DNA of 64,000 bases. Origin: Fen-1273 sp963748405 (GTDB lineage: Bacteria > Bacteroidota > Ignavibacteria > UBA10030 > UBA6906). This document shows positions 1-6,626 of the stretch, piece by piece. Each line of letters starts with the position of its first letter. Positions within the stretch are counted from its first letter, which is position 1. Under the pieces are notes generated by a model. That model did no database searches. It saw only the letters and a program-made list of their open reading frames with translations, and was not told the DNA's origin. Position numbers and translations under genes: made by a program. The stretch spans positions 124,001 to 188,000 of the forward strand of contig CAVVIT010000002.1 of assembly GCA_963748405.1 (NCBI GenBank), given 5' to 3'.

Positions 1-456
1 CTGGCGAAGGAGCTGGGGTGGCATGTGACCGTGGTGGACTGGCGGCCCGCGTACCTTTCGCACGCCTCGTTCCTCACCGCCGACGAGCGGGTCCTGGCGC
101 ACCCGGGTGAACTGCGCGAGGCGATCGCCGTTCCCCGGGGAGCCGTCGCCGTGATCATGACGCACAACTTCACGAGCGACGTCGAGATTGCCGGGATCCT
201 TCTCTCGTCGGCCGCTTCCTACATCGGTCTCCTCGGCCCGCGTGCAAAGGCGGACCTCGTCCTCGAAAAGCTCGCCGGGGAAGGGGTTCTGCCGACGGAC
301 GAGGATCTGGCGCGCTTTCACTCCCCCGTGGGCCTCGATATCGGAAGCGAGACGCCGGAGGAGATCGCGCTGGCCATCGCGGCGGAGATCCAGGCGATCA
401 TCCACGAGCGGCCCGGCTCACCGCTGCGCCTGCGCGAAGGTCCTATACACGCGTGA
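1..456 (+). CDS. XdhC/CoxI family protein, C-terminal part (5' end outside window)
   Basis: This is the C-terminal 151 residues of an XdhC-family protein; the reading frame is open from base 1. XdhC proteins bind molybdenum cofactor and help insert the sulfurated cofactor into xanthine-dehydrogenase-type enzymes. The visible part is the Rossmann-like C-terminal domain: VVDWRP near the window edge, a GLLGPRAK segment around residue 76 and the family signature HSPVGLDIGSETPEEIA before a final helix. The stop overlaps the next gene (a MocA-like cytidylyltransferase) by 4 bases (GTGA). That pairing of XdhC with MocA is typical of molybdo-hydroxylase accessory operons. The hydroxylase itself is not in the window. 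Confidence 0.9.
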   Translation: MAKELGWHVTVVDWRPAYLSHASFLTADERVLAHPGELREAIAVPRGAVAVIMTHNFTSDVEIAGILLSSAASYIGLLGPRAKADLVLEKLAGEGVLPTDEDLARFHSPVGLDIGSETPEEIALAIAAEIQAIIHERPGSPLRLREGPIHA

Positions 457-1025
457 ACGCCGCGGCGATCATACTTGCCGCAGGCGCATCCTCCAGGCTC
501 GGGAGCCCGAAACAGCTCGTGGACACCGGGGGACGTTCGCTCCTTCGGCGCACCGCAGAGACCGTGTGCGCCTCGCGTGCCCGGGAGGTGTTCGCCGTCC
601 TCGGGTTCGACGCGCCCGCGATGCAGGCCGAACTCCAAGGGCTTCCCCTGAACGTCCTCGTCAACGACCTGTGGCGCGAAGGGATTTCCTCGTCGATCCG
701 CCGCGCAATCCGTTCCCTCCCCCCCGGATCGGACGCCGCGCTCATCGTCCTGTGCGACCAGCCGCGGCTGACGCCCGGTCATCTCGACGCGCTCATCGAT
801 GCGTCGGAGCGTGCACCCGGGCGACCCGTGGCGAGCGGCTACGGCGGATCCGCCGGGGTCCCCGCCGTCTTTCCCCGCGCGATGTTTCCCGGGCTTCTCC
901 AACTCACGGGGGACCACGGCGCGAAAGCGCTGCTCCGTGACTCCGGAGCGGGGCTCGTGACGCTTCCCTGGCCGGACGGCGCATACGACGTGGACACGAC
1001 CGGGGATGTACCGGCCCGTCTTTGA
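453..1025 (+). CDS. mocA: Molybdenum cofactor cytidylyltransferase (MocA/MobA-like NTP transferase)
   Basis: A 190-residue nucleotidyltransferase that probably adds CMP to molybdopterin to make the MCD cofactor used by xanthine-dehydrogenase-type enzymes. The N-terminal nucleotide-binding signature LAAGASSRLG (residues 8-17) is followed by K20. CDQP at 101-104 is the metal/nucleotide-binding acidic motif, GDHGAK lies at 153-158, and DVDTTGD sits near the C-terminus as in the MobA/MocA family. The start is a GTG inside the stop of the XdhC gene, implying translational coupling. MobA (GTP-specific) is the alternative; the XdhC partner and the length favour the MocA side, but base specificity cannot be read from sequence alone. 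Confidence 0.88.
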   Translation: MNAAAIILAAGASSRLGSPKQLVDTGGRSLLRRTAETVCASRAREVFAVLGFDAPAMQAELQGLPLNVLVNDLWREGISSSIRRAIRSLPPGSDAALIVLCDQPRLTPGHLDALIDASERAPGRPVASGYGGSAGVPAVFPRAMFPGLLQLTGDHGAKALLRDSGAGLVTLPWPDGAYDVDTTGDVPARL

Positions 1026-1049
1026 TTTTCCTGCCGATTTCTCTACATT
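1022..1049 (+). promoter_or_regulatory. Predicted sigma-A promoter of dcd
   Basis: TTGATT at 1022-1027 and TACATT at 1044-1049 with a 16-base spacer, ending about 30 bases before the dcd start. It belongs to the same TTGATT-type set found before several other genes in the window. Seen by eye, not tested. Confidence 0.5.
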
Positions 1050-1081
1050 GCATCACTCCTCTCTCCCACGTCTCCTTCATC

Positions 1082-1633
1082 ATGATACTGACCGACACAT
1101 CCATACTCGCCGAAATGGCAAAGGGGACGATCGTCATCTCCCCGTTCGACAGGAAGAACCTCGGATCGAATTCCTACGACGTGCACCTCGCACAGCATCT
1201 CGCCGTCTATCACAGCGATATTCTCGACGCAAAAGTGCACAACGAGATCGACCATTTCCTGATACCCGATGACGGCCTGATCCTCCTCCCCCACCGGCTC
1301 TATCTCGGCGTGACGGAGGAGTACACGGAGACACACCGCCACGTCCCCTTCCTTGAAGGAAAGAGCAGCATCGGACGGCTCGGGATCGACATCCACGCCA
1401 CCGCGGGCAAGGGGGATATCGGCTTCTGCAACACGTGGACGCTGGAAATCTCGGTGAAACAGCCGGTCAGGGTCTACCACGACATGCCGATCGGCCAGTT
1501 GATCTACTTCGAGATCTCGGGAGAGATCGGCACGCCGTACGACACGAAAGCCTCGGCAAAGTACACGAAGCGGACGGACAGGCCGGTGGAGTCGATGATG
1601 TGGAAGAATTTCACCCGGGGGCCGGGGGACTGA
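1082..1633 (+). CDS. dcd: dCTP deaminase
   Basis: A 183-residue dCTP deaminase, which converts dCTP to dUTP for dTMP synthesis. The frame is open upstream to 1022, but ATG 1082 is chosen because MILTDTSIL is the family N-terminus and a promoter ends just before it. Diagnostic segments are GKSSIGRLG (93-101), which binds the triphosphate, HATAG (105-109), and TLEI (120-123), whose E122 aligns with the catalytic glutamate of the family. The C-terminal tail has the KYTKRTDRPVES segment that closes over the nucleotide. Length is close to E. coli Dcd (193). A bifunctional deaminase/dUTPase cannot be excluded. Confidence 0.93.
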   Translation: MILTDTSILAEMAKGTIVISPFDRKNLGSNSYDVHLAQHLAVYHSDILDAKVHNEIDHFLIPDDGLILLPHRLYLGVTEEYTETHRHVPFLEGKSSIGRLGIDIHATAGKGDIGFCNTWTLEISVKQPVRVYHDMPIGQLIYFEISGEIGTPYDTKASAKYTKRTDRPVESMMWKNFTRGPGD

Positions 1634-1663
1634 ACCGGCCCACCACCGATCAGGGACCACACG

Positions 1664-3727
1664 ATGAACCGATACACGATGTCGCTCGCCGCCTTCCTCC
1701 TCGCGCTCGCCGCGGCATGCTCCCCCGCACAATCACGGCGCCCCCTCGCCGTCGATGATCTGTTTTCGATGAAGCGGATCGCCGAACCTGCTCTCTCCCC
1801 GGACGGGAAATGGGTCGCCTATAACGTGACGACACCGGACGTTGCGGCGAACAGAAACACGACGTCGCTCATGATGAGCCCGCTCGACGGAGGCGCTGCA
1901 CGGGAGCTCACGTCATCCCCCTCGTTCAACGGGAACCCTGCCTGGTCCCCCGACGGGAAATGGATGGCGTTCGAGTCGTCGCGTTCCGGGACGCAGCAAA
2001 TCTGGCTCCTCCCCCTCGACGGGGGTGAACCCGTGCAGTGCACGACGCTCTCCACGGGCGCCGCACAGGCGGTCTGGGCCCCCGACGGGCGGTCGATCGC
2101 ATTCGTCTCGGAGGTGTTCCCCGAATATTCCACGCTGCCGTTCGCGCAGAGCGACGTTCTCAACCGGAAGAAACTCGATGAAGCGGAACACGGGATGGTG
2201 AAGGCGCGGATCATCACCCACCTGATGTACCGCCACTGGAACCGATGGGTGGAGGGAAAACGGGAACACATCTTCGTTCAGCCCGTCGGGGGGGAACCTA
2301 TCGATATTACCCCCGGCGACCGTGATGCCGTGCCGACATCGGAAACGTTCTCAGGAGGGATCGATTTCTGTTTTTCCCCCGACGGTCGGGAGATCGCCTA
2401 CACCGCAACGCCGGTCCCCGCCCGGGAAGAAGCGTGGAGCACGAACCACGATATCTACACCGTCTCCGTGCACGGGGGCACGCCGAAACAGATCACGACA
2501 AATCCCGCCGCCGACGGATTCCCCCGGTATTCACCCGATGGATCCTCGATTGCCTACCGGGCCCAGCGGAGAAGAGGCTTTGAGGCGGACAGGTGGGAGT
2601 TGATGCTGCTCGACCGTGCAACCGGTGCCGTCCGGAGCCTCACGCAGAATTTCGATTCCTCTGTGGGCCCCTTCGTCTGGGCTCCCGACGGAAAGGCGCT
2701 CTACTTCGAGGCGGAGGAACAGGGCACCGTGCCGGTGTTCCGCGTGAGCACCGCGGGAAACGACGTCCGCCCCGTCTTCACAGGACACAGCAATCACGAC
2801 ATCCGCATCACCGCCGACGGGAAATTTCTCCTTTTCCTGCATTCGAGCGCGGTGAGACCCGCCGAGATTTACCGCTGCACGATCGACGGCGCCGGCGCGA
2901 CGGCGGTCACCGCGATCAACGATGCGGTCTTTGCCGGGCTCGACATTCCGCCCCCCGCGTCCGTCACGTACGAGGGGGAGGGAGGGACGAAGATTCAGGC
3001 GTGGATGTATACTCCTCCGGGCTTCTCGCCTTCACGAACATACCCCCTGGTCTTCATGGTCCACGGCGGGCCCCAGGGGGCATGGCTGGACGGATGGTCG
3101 TACCGGTGGAACCCTCCCCTCTGGGCCGCCCAGGGATACGTCGTCCTCACGCCCAATCCCCGGGGGAGCACGGGATTCGGACAGAAGTTCGTCGACGAGA
3201 TCAGCCGGGACTGGGGAGGAAAAGTCTTTACCGACCTCATGAAAGGGATCGACTACGCCGCCGCCCTGCCGTACGTCAACGGGAACAGGATGGCGGCCGC
3301 CGGGGCGTCGTTCGGCGGGTACATGATGGACTGGTTTCTCGGAAATGCCGGCGCCCGGTTCAGGACGATCGTTTCGCACGACGGTTCCTATAATTTTGAA
3401 AGCAACTACGGCACCACGGACGAACTCTGGTTCGATGAATGGGAACACGGCGGCCCCCCCTGGGGAAAGCCGGAGGAATTCTCCGCGTTCTCTCCGCACC
3501 GCCACGCGAAGGATTTCAGGACACCGACGCTGGTCATACACGGTGCCCTTGATTTCCGCGTGCCGGAGAGCGAGGGGATGCAGCTCTTCACCGCGCTGCA
3601 GAGGCAGGGGGTACCGTCCGAGTTCCTCTATTTCCCTGATGAAGGACACTGGGTGCTGAAGCCGGCGAACAGCGCGCTGTGGCACGCCACCGTCTTCAAC
3701 TGGCTCGCACGCTACCTGAAGGAATGA
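1664..3727 (+). CDS. S9 family (prolyl-oligopeptidase-type) serine peptidase, lipoprotein
   Basis: A 687-residue exported peptidase of the S9 family (dipeptidyl/acylaminoacyl-peptidase type). The N-terminus is a signal peptide with a lipobox (LAAAC, about residues 15-19), so it is probably a lipoprotein. Residues about 30-410 form a beta-propeller with repeated SPDGKW-like WD/PD40 blades. The C-terminal alpha/beta-hydrolase domain has GASFGGYM with S549 as nucleophile, D630 in HGALDFRVP and H662 in DEGHWVL, giving a complete catalytic triad. The HGGPQG oxyanion motif is present. Its stop overlaps the next start (ATGA), so the RtcB gene is co-translated. The substrate is unknown; peptides are likely. 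Confidence 0.93.
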   Translation: MNRYTMSLAAFLLALAAACSPAQSRRPLAVDDLFSMKRIAEPALSPDGKWVAYNVTTPDVAANRNTTSLMMSPLDGGAARELTSSPSFNGNPAWSPDGKWMAFESSRSGTQQIWLLPLDGGEPVQCTTLSTGAAQAVWAPDGRSIAFVSEVFPEYSTLPFAQSDVLNRKKLDEAEHGMVKARIITHLMYRHWNRWVEGKREHIFVQPVGGEPIDITPGDRDAVPTSETFSGGIDFCFSPDGREIAYTATPVPAREEAWSTNHDIYTVSVHGGTPKQITTNPAADGFPRYSPDGSSIAYRAQRRRGFEADRWELMLLDRATGAVRSLTQNFDSSVGPFVWAPDGKALYFEAEEQGTVPVFRVSTAGNDVRPVFTGHSNHDIRITADGKFLLFLHSSAVRPAEIYRCTIDGAGATAVTAINDAVFAGLDIPPPASVTYEGEGGTKIQAWMYTPPGFSPSRTYPLVFMVHGGPQGAWLDGWSYRWNPPLWAAQGYVVLTPNPRGSTGFGQKFVDEISRDWGGKVFTDLMKGIDYAAALPYVNGNRMAAAGASFGGYMMDWFLGNAGARFRTIVSHDGSYNFESNYGTTDELWFDEWEHGGPPWGKPEEFSAFSPHRHAKDFRTPTLVIHGALDFRVPESEGMQLFTALQRQGVPSEFLYFPDEGHWVLKPANSALWHATVFNWLARYLKE

Positions 3728-4887
3728 CCGTCCGGTCCTATCCCTCCTGGGGGGATGACATCGACCCGGAAGCGCGCGCGCAGATGGATGCAGCGGCGTC
3801 TCTCCCCGTGGCGGTGACAGGGGCCCTTATGCCCGACGCCCACGTCGGCTACGGTCTCCCCATCGGCGGGGTGCTCGCGACGGATGGTGCCGTGATCCCG
3901 TACGGCGTCGGCGTGGACATCGCCTGCCGCATGATGCTCACGGTCTTCGATGTTCCCCCCGGCGTTCTCCAGTCCCAAAGAGAGCTCTATAGTGCGGCGC
4001 TTGAGTCCAACACCCGGTTCGGCATCGGCGCGGAGTGGCGCACACAGCGGTCGCACGCCGTCATGGACGAGAACTGGGGTGTCACGCCGGTCACGTCGGC
4101 ATTGAAGGAGAAGGCCCGGCGCCAGCTCGGGACGTCGGGATCGGGAAATCACTTCGTCGAATTCGTCGAGCTCGACACGGAGAAGAATATCCGGGGGATT
4201 CCGCCGGGGAAATACCTCGCGCTCCTCTCCCACAGCGGGAGCCGTAAAGCCGGGGCGACCGTCGCTTTGCATTATACGCGCGTCGCAAAATCGCGCCACC
4301 CGGAGCTGAAGGGGACCGCGGCGAACCTGGCGTGGCTCGCCATGGACGAAGACGGGGCCGAATACTGGGAGGCGATGACGCTGATGGGGCGCTACGCCTC
4401 CGCCAACCACCAGATCATCCACGCCGCCGTCGCCGCTCACCTCGGACACGGCGTCCTGGGACAGATCGAAAACCATCACAATTTCGCGTGGCGGGAACGC
4501 CTCGGGAACCGGGAGGTGATCGTGCACCGCAAGGGAGCAACGCCGGCCGGGAAGGGAATGCTCGGCATCATACCGGGATCCATGGGGACACCCGGGTTTC
4601 TCGTCGAAGGATCGGGGAATCCCGCGTCACTCAATTCCACGTCGCACGGCGCGGGCAGGAGGATGTCCCGCAGGGCGGCCCTCAGGACGCTCTCCTGGAA
4701 CGAAACGCGCGCCGGCCTCGACCGGGCCGGGGTCACGCTGCTCTCCGCCGGGCTCGATGAAGCGCCGCGGGCGTACAAGGATATCTTCGCCGTCATCGCC
4801 GCACAGGCCGAACTCGCCACACCCGTCGCCCGTTTCATGCCGCGCCTCGTCAAGATGGCCCCCCGGGGGGAACGTCCGGAGGATTGA
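3724..4887 (+). CDS. rtcB: RtcB family RNA-splicing ligase
   Basis: A 387-residue RtcB ligase, which joins RNA 2',3'-cyclic phosphate (or 3'-phosphate) ends to 5'-OH ends using GTP and Mn2+. ATG 3724 overlaps the stop of the peptidase gene; an earlier in-frame start would overlap it more deeply. Metal and guanylate residues are in place: PDAHVG (37-42), GVGVDIAC (61-68, with D65 and C68), SGNHFVEF with H142, HSGSRKAG with H170, the ENHHNF pair H251/H252, HRKGAT (268-273), and HGAGRRMSR (308-316), whose H308 is the histidine guanylylated in characterised RtcB proteins. Length is close to E. coli RtcB (408). No archease gene is adjacent; a macrodomain gene starts 4 bases later. Confidence 0.93.
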   Translation: MTVRSYPSWGDDIDPEARAQMDAAASLPVAVTGALMPDAHVGYGLPIGGVLATDGAVIPYGVGVDIACRMMLTVFDVPPGVLQSQRELYSAALESNTRFGIGAEWRTQRSHAVMDENWGVTPVTSALKEKARRQLGTSGSGNHFVEFVELDTEKNIRGIPPGKYLALLSHSGSRKAGATVALHYTRVAKSRHPELKGTAANLAWLAMDEDGAEYWEAMTLMGRYASANHQIIHAAVAAHLGHGVLGQIENHHNFAWRERLGNREVIVHRKGATPAGKGMLGIIPGSMGTPGFLVEGSGNPASLNSTSHGAGRRMSRRAALRTLSWNETRAGLDRAGVTLLSAGLDEAPRAYKDIFAVIAAQAELATPVARFMPRLVKMAPRGERPED

Positions 4888-4890
4888 ATC

Positions 4891-5427
4891 ATGCCCCTTC
4901 ACAAACAGGTCTCGGCTTCAACGCTAACGCTCCTGCGCGGCGATATCACCGAACAGGACACGGACGCGATCGTGAATGCCGCTAATGCGGGCCTTCTCGG
5001 CGGCGGCGGTGTCGACGGCGCAATCCACCGTGCAGGAGGGCCGCGCATTCTCGAGGAGTGCAGGAAGATACGGGAACGGGAGGGAGAATGCCCGACCGGC
5101 AAGGCCGTCATCACCGGGGGCGGAAACCTGAAGGCACGGTTCGTCATCCACACCGTCGGGCCCGTCTGGCACGGGGGAGAACAGGGGGAGGACGCGCTCC
5201 TGTCGGACGCGTACCGCAACAGCCTCATGCTCGCCGCCTCGCACGGGATACGCACGATCGCCTTCCCCTCGATTTCGACGGGGGCGTACGGTTTTCCGAT
5301 CGGGCGCGCCTCGGGGATCGCGCTGGAGACGGTGACGGCTTTTCTCAGGAACGATTCCCCGCTCCAGGAAGTCCGGTTTGTCGTCTACAGCCACGAAGAT
5401 TATGAGCAGTACGCATATCTGTTCTAG
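4891..5427 (+). CDS. Macrodomain protein (O-acetyl-ADP-ribose deacetylase type)
   Basis: A 178-residue single-domain macro protein of the MacroD/YmdB type, which hydrolyses O-acetyl-ADP-ribose or removes ADP-ribose from acidic residues. D18 in RGDIT binds adenine, NAAN (29-32) and GGGGVDGAIH (37-46) form the distal-ribose catalytic loop, and FPSISTGAYGFP (125-136) is the phosphate-binding loop. The start lies 3 bases after the rtcB stop, so both are likely on one message. The pairing suggests a role in processing ADP-ribose derivatives from RNA end repair, but that link is inference; general ADP-ribose metabolism is the safer call. Confidence 0.92.
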   Translation: MPLHKQVSASTLTLLRGDITEQDTDAIVNAANAGLLGGGGVDGAIHRAGGPRILEECRKIREREGECPTGKAVITGGGNLKARFVIHTVGPVWHGGEQGEDALLSDAYRNSLMLAASHGIRTIAFPSISTGAYGFPIGRASGIALETVTAFLRNDSPLQEVRFVVYSHEDYEQYAYLF

Positions 5428-5481
5428 CGATCCCCGCGCCAGGCCGGAAACATTCAGGAGACCACCGATGGAGATCCCGCG

Positions 5482-6141
5482 ATGAGCGGAAACAGGACGA
5501 CACTCGAACACAGGGTGCTGCACCCCGAAGGATCACGGACCGGCGTGCACCCCACCCTGATCATGCTCCACGGCCGCGGCGCGGATGAGGAGGACCTGAT
5601 CGGACTCGCCGGCGACTATGACCCCCGGCTTCTCGTGCTGAGCGTGCGCGCTCCTTACCCGTTTGCCCACGGGGGCGGTTACACGTGGTACGACACCGGG
5701 AGCGTCGGAACCCCCGATCCGGCCATGTTCCGACAGAGTTATGACGCGCTCTCCCGATTCGTCGACGATACACTCCGGGATTATCCCGTGGACCCCTCCC
5801 GCGTGTTCCTTCTCGGATTCAGCATGGGAACGGTCATGTCGTTCGCCCTCTCACTGACGCGGCCGGAGATATTCCGCGGCGTCATCGCACACAGCGGCTA
5901 TGTCCCCGAAGGAACGCACCTCGCCTTCCGCTGGCAGGAACTCGGCAACCTCTCCTACTTCATTTCCCACGGAACGGAGGATCCCGTCATTCCGGTGGAG
6001 ATGGCGCGGAGGGGAAAACGTCTTTTTGAGAACTCCAACGCGCATTTCGAGTACAGGGAATATGCGATGGGACATCAGATCAGCGGAGAGTCCGTCCGCG
6101 ATTCGGCGGCGTTTCTCGAACATCTTCTCGGGAACAGATGA
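5482..6141 (+). CDS. Phospholipase/carboxylesterase family alpha/beta hydrolase
   Basis: A 219-residue cytosolic esterase of the carboxylesterase/thioesterase family (Pfam Abhydrolase_2 type; acts on short acyl esters or lysophospholipids). LHGRGADEEDL (29-39) carries the oxyanion hole, GFSMGT at 112-117 holds the nucleophile S114, and D167 (HGTEDPVIP) and H198 (AMGHQI) complete the triad. There is no signal peptide. It is separated from the macrodomain gene by 54 bases, and the next feature downstream is the promoter of the methionine leader. The physiological substrate is unknown. Confidence 0.9.
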   Translation: MSGNRTTLEHRVLHPEGSRTGVHPTLIMLHGRGADEEDLIGLAGDYDPRLLVLSVRAPYPFAHGGGYTWYDTGSVGTPDPAMFRQSYDALSRFVDDTLRDYPVDPSRVFLLGFSMGTVMSFALSLTRPEIFRGVIAHSGYVPEGTHLAFRWQELGNLSYFISHGTEDPVIPVEMARRGKRLFENSNAHFEYREYAMGHQISGESVRDSAAFLEHLLGNR

Positions 6142-6177
6142 ACCGGCCGAAGTGACAGATTAAACGGACGATTTCAC

Positions 6178-6206
6178 TTGACAAGCACCCGGGGCGGTGT
6201 TATATT
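6178..6206 (+). promoter_or_regulatory. Strong sigma-A promoter of the met leader
   Basis: TTGACA at 6178-6183 and TATATT at 6201-6206 with a 17-base spacer. Transcription would begin about 6213, exactly where the first riboswitch stem begins, so the leader is built of riboswitches from its first bases. Confidence 0.75.
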
Positions 6207-6212
6207 ATACCA

Positions 6213-6261
6213 TGGTCGTGATTTACGCGAATTGCAGCGACCCTAAACAAATGCTAAAGAG
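6213..6261 (+). promoter_or_regulatory. SAM-II riboswitch aptamer 1
   Basis: The stem P1 is GGTCGT (6214-6219) with GCGACC (6237-6242, one G.U pair). It encloses a 17-base loop starting GATTTA and ending ATTGCA, the same length and end motifs as the loop of the crystallised SAM-II aptamer as I recall it. An A-rich linker leads to the conserved GCTAAA at 6253-6258, the strand that forms the pseudoknot around S-adenosylmethionine. It lies at the head of a methionine biosynthesis operon, the classic SAM-II setting. Fold judged by eye. Confidence 0.85.
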
Positions 6262-6314
6262 CTGTCGCAAGTTAAGGGCAACTTGCAGCGACAGAAAATA
6301 AATTGCTAAAGCGC
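6262..6314 (+). promoter_or_regulatory. SAM-II riboswitch aptamer 2 (direct tandem with aptamer 1)
   Basis: A perfect 7-bp P1, CTGTCGC (6262-6268) with GCGACAG (6288-6294), starts immediately after aptamer 1. The loop carries AGTTAA and CTTGCA, variants of the GATTTA and ATTGCA elements, and GCTAAA follows at 6305-6310 after an AAAATAAATT linker. P1 differs in sequence from those of aptamers 1 and 3 while pairing is kept, which looks like covariation between copies. Confidence 0.78.
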
Positions 6315-6339
6315 CATATGAGAAGAGTTCGCGTCAGGG

Positions 6340-6372
6340 AACCCTCACCATCTGGTGGGGGTTTTGTGTTTT
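6340..6372 (+). terminator. Intrinsic terminator 1 in the met leader
   Basis: CCCTCACC (6342-6349) pairs with GGTGGGGG (6354-6361) over 8 bp with one T.G pair and a 4-base loop. AA/TT extends the foot and the run TTTTGTGTTTT follows (6362-6372). It lies 26 bases after the GCTAAA of aptamer 2 and more than 250 bases before any gene, so it is an attenuator, not an operon end. Confidence 0.82.
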
Positions 6373-6454
6373 AGACCCCTCTGAAGGGCTCAGGGGCGGG
6401 CCTCGCTGGAGCCCCCTGTTGCAACACCTGTGATCGCTGCCGTGAACGCGGCAT

Positions 6455-6505
6455 CAGTGGGATTTGCACCGTATTGCAGCCACTTTAAAAAACTGCTAAA
6501 AAGGA
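6455..6505 (+). promoter_or_regulatory. SAM-II riboswitch aptamer 3
   Basis: P1 is AGTGG (6456-6460) with CCACT (6480-6484). The loop reads GATTTG... ACCGTATTGCA, very close to the SAM-II consensus as I know it. TTTAAAAAACT links to GCTAAA at 6495-6500 followed by AAGGA. It stands 80 bases after terminator 1 and directly before terminator 2. Of the three aptamers it looks closest to the canonical sequence. Confidence 0.86.
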
Positions 6506-6506
6506 T

Positions 6507-6541
6507 AGCCTGGCGCTGCCTCTTTAGCGTCAGGCTTTTTT
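6507..6541 (+). terminator. Intrinsic terminator 2, controlled by aptamer 3
   Basis: AGCCTGGCGCT (6507-6517) pairs with AGCGTCAGGCT (6526-6536) over 11 bp with a single G.U, followed by TTTTTT (6536-6541). The loop and top of the 3' arm, CCTCTTTAGC (6519-6528), can instead pair with GCTAAAAAGG (6495-6504) of aptamer 3 at 9 of 10 positions, a ready-made antiterminator. The metY ribosome-binding site follows about 75 bases later. Confidence 0.85.
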
Positions 6542-6626
6542 CGTTCAGGCCCCTTCCGCAGGCGGAGCGAACGCGCGAAACAAGTCTGGCACAACGGATA
6601 CTATCATATAATCAAAGGAGAGCAGT

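Noticed and set aside
6213..6541. T-box, SAM-I or cobalamin riboswitch in the met leader
   Set aside because: No T-box motif, no SAM-I four-way junction or kink-turn and no B12 box were found; the repeated GATTTA, TTGCA and GCTAAA elements fit SAM-II.
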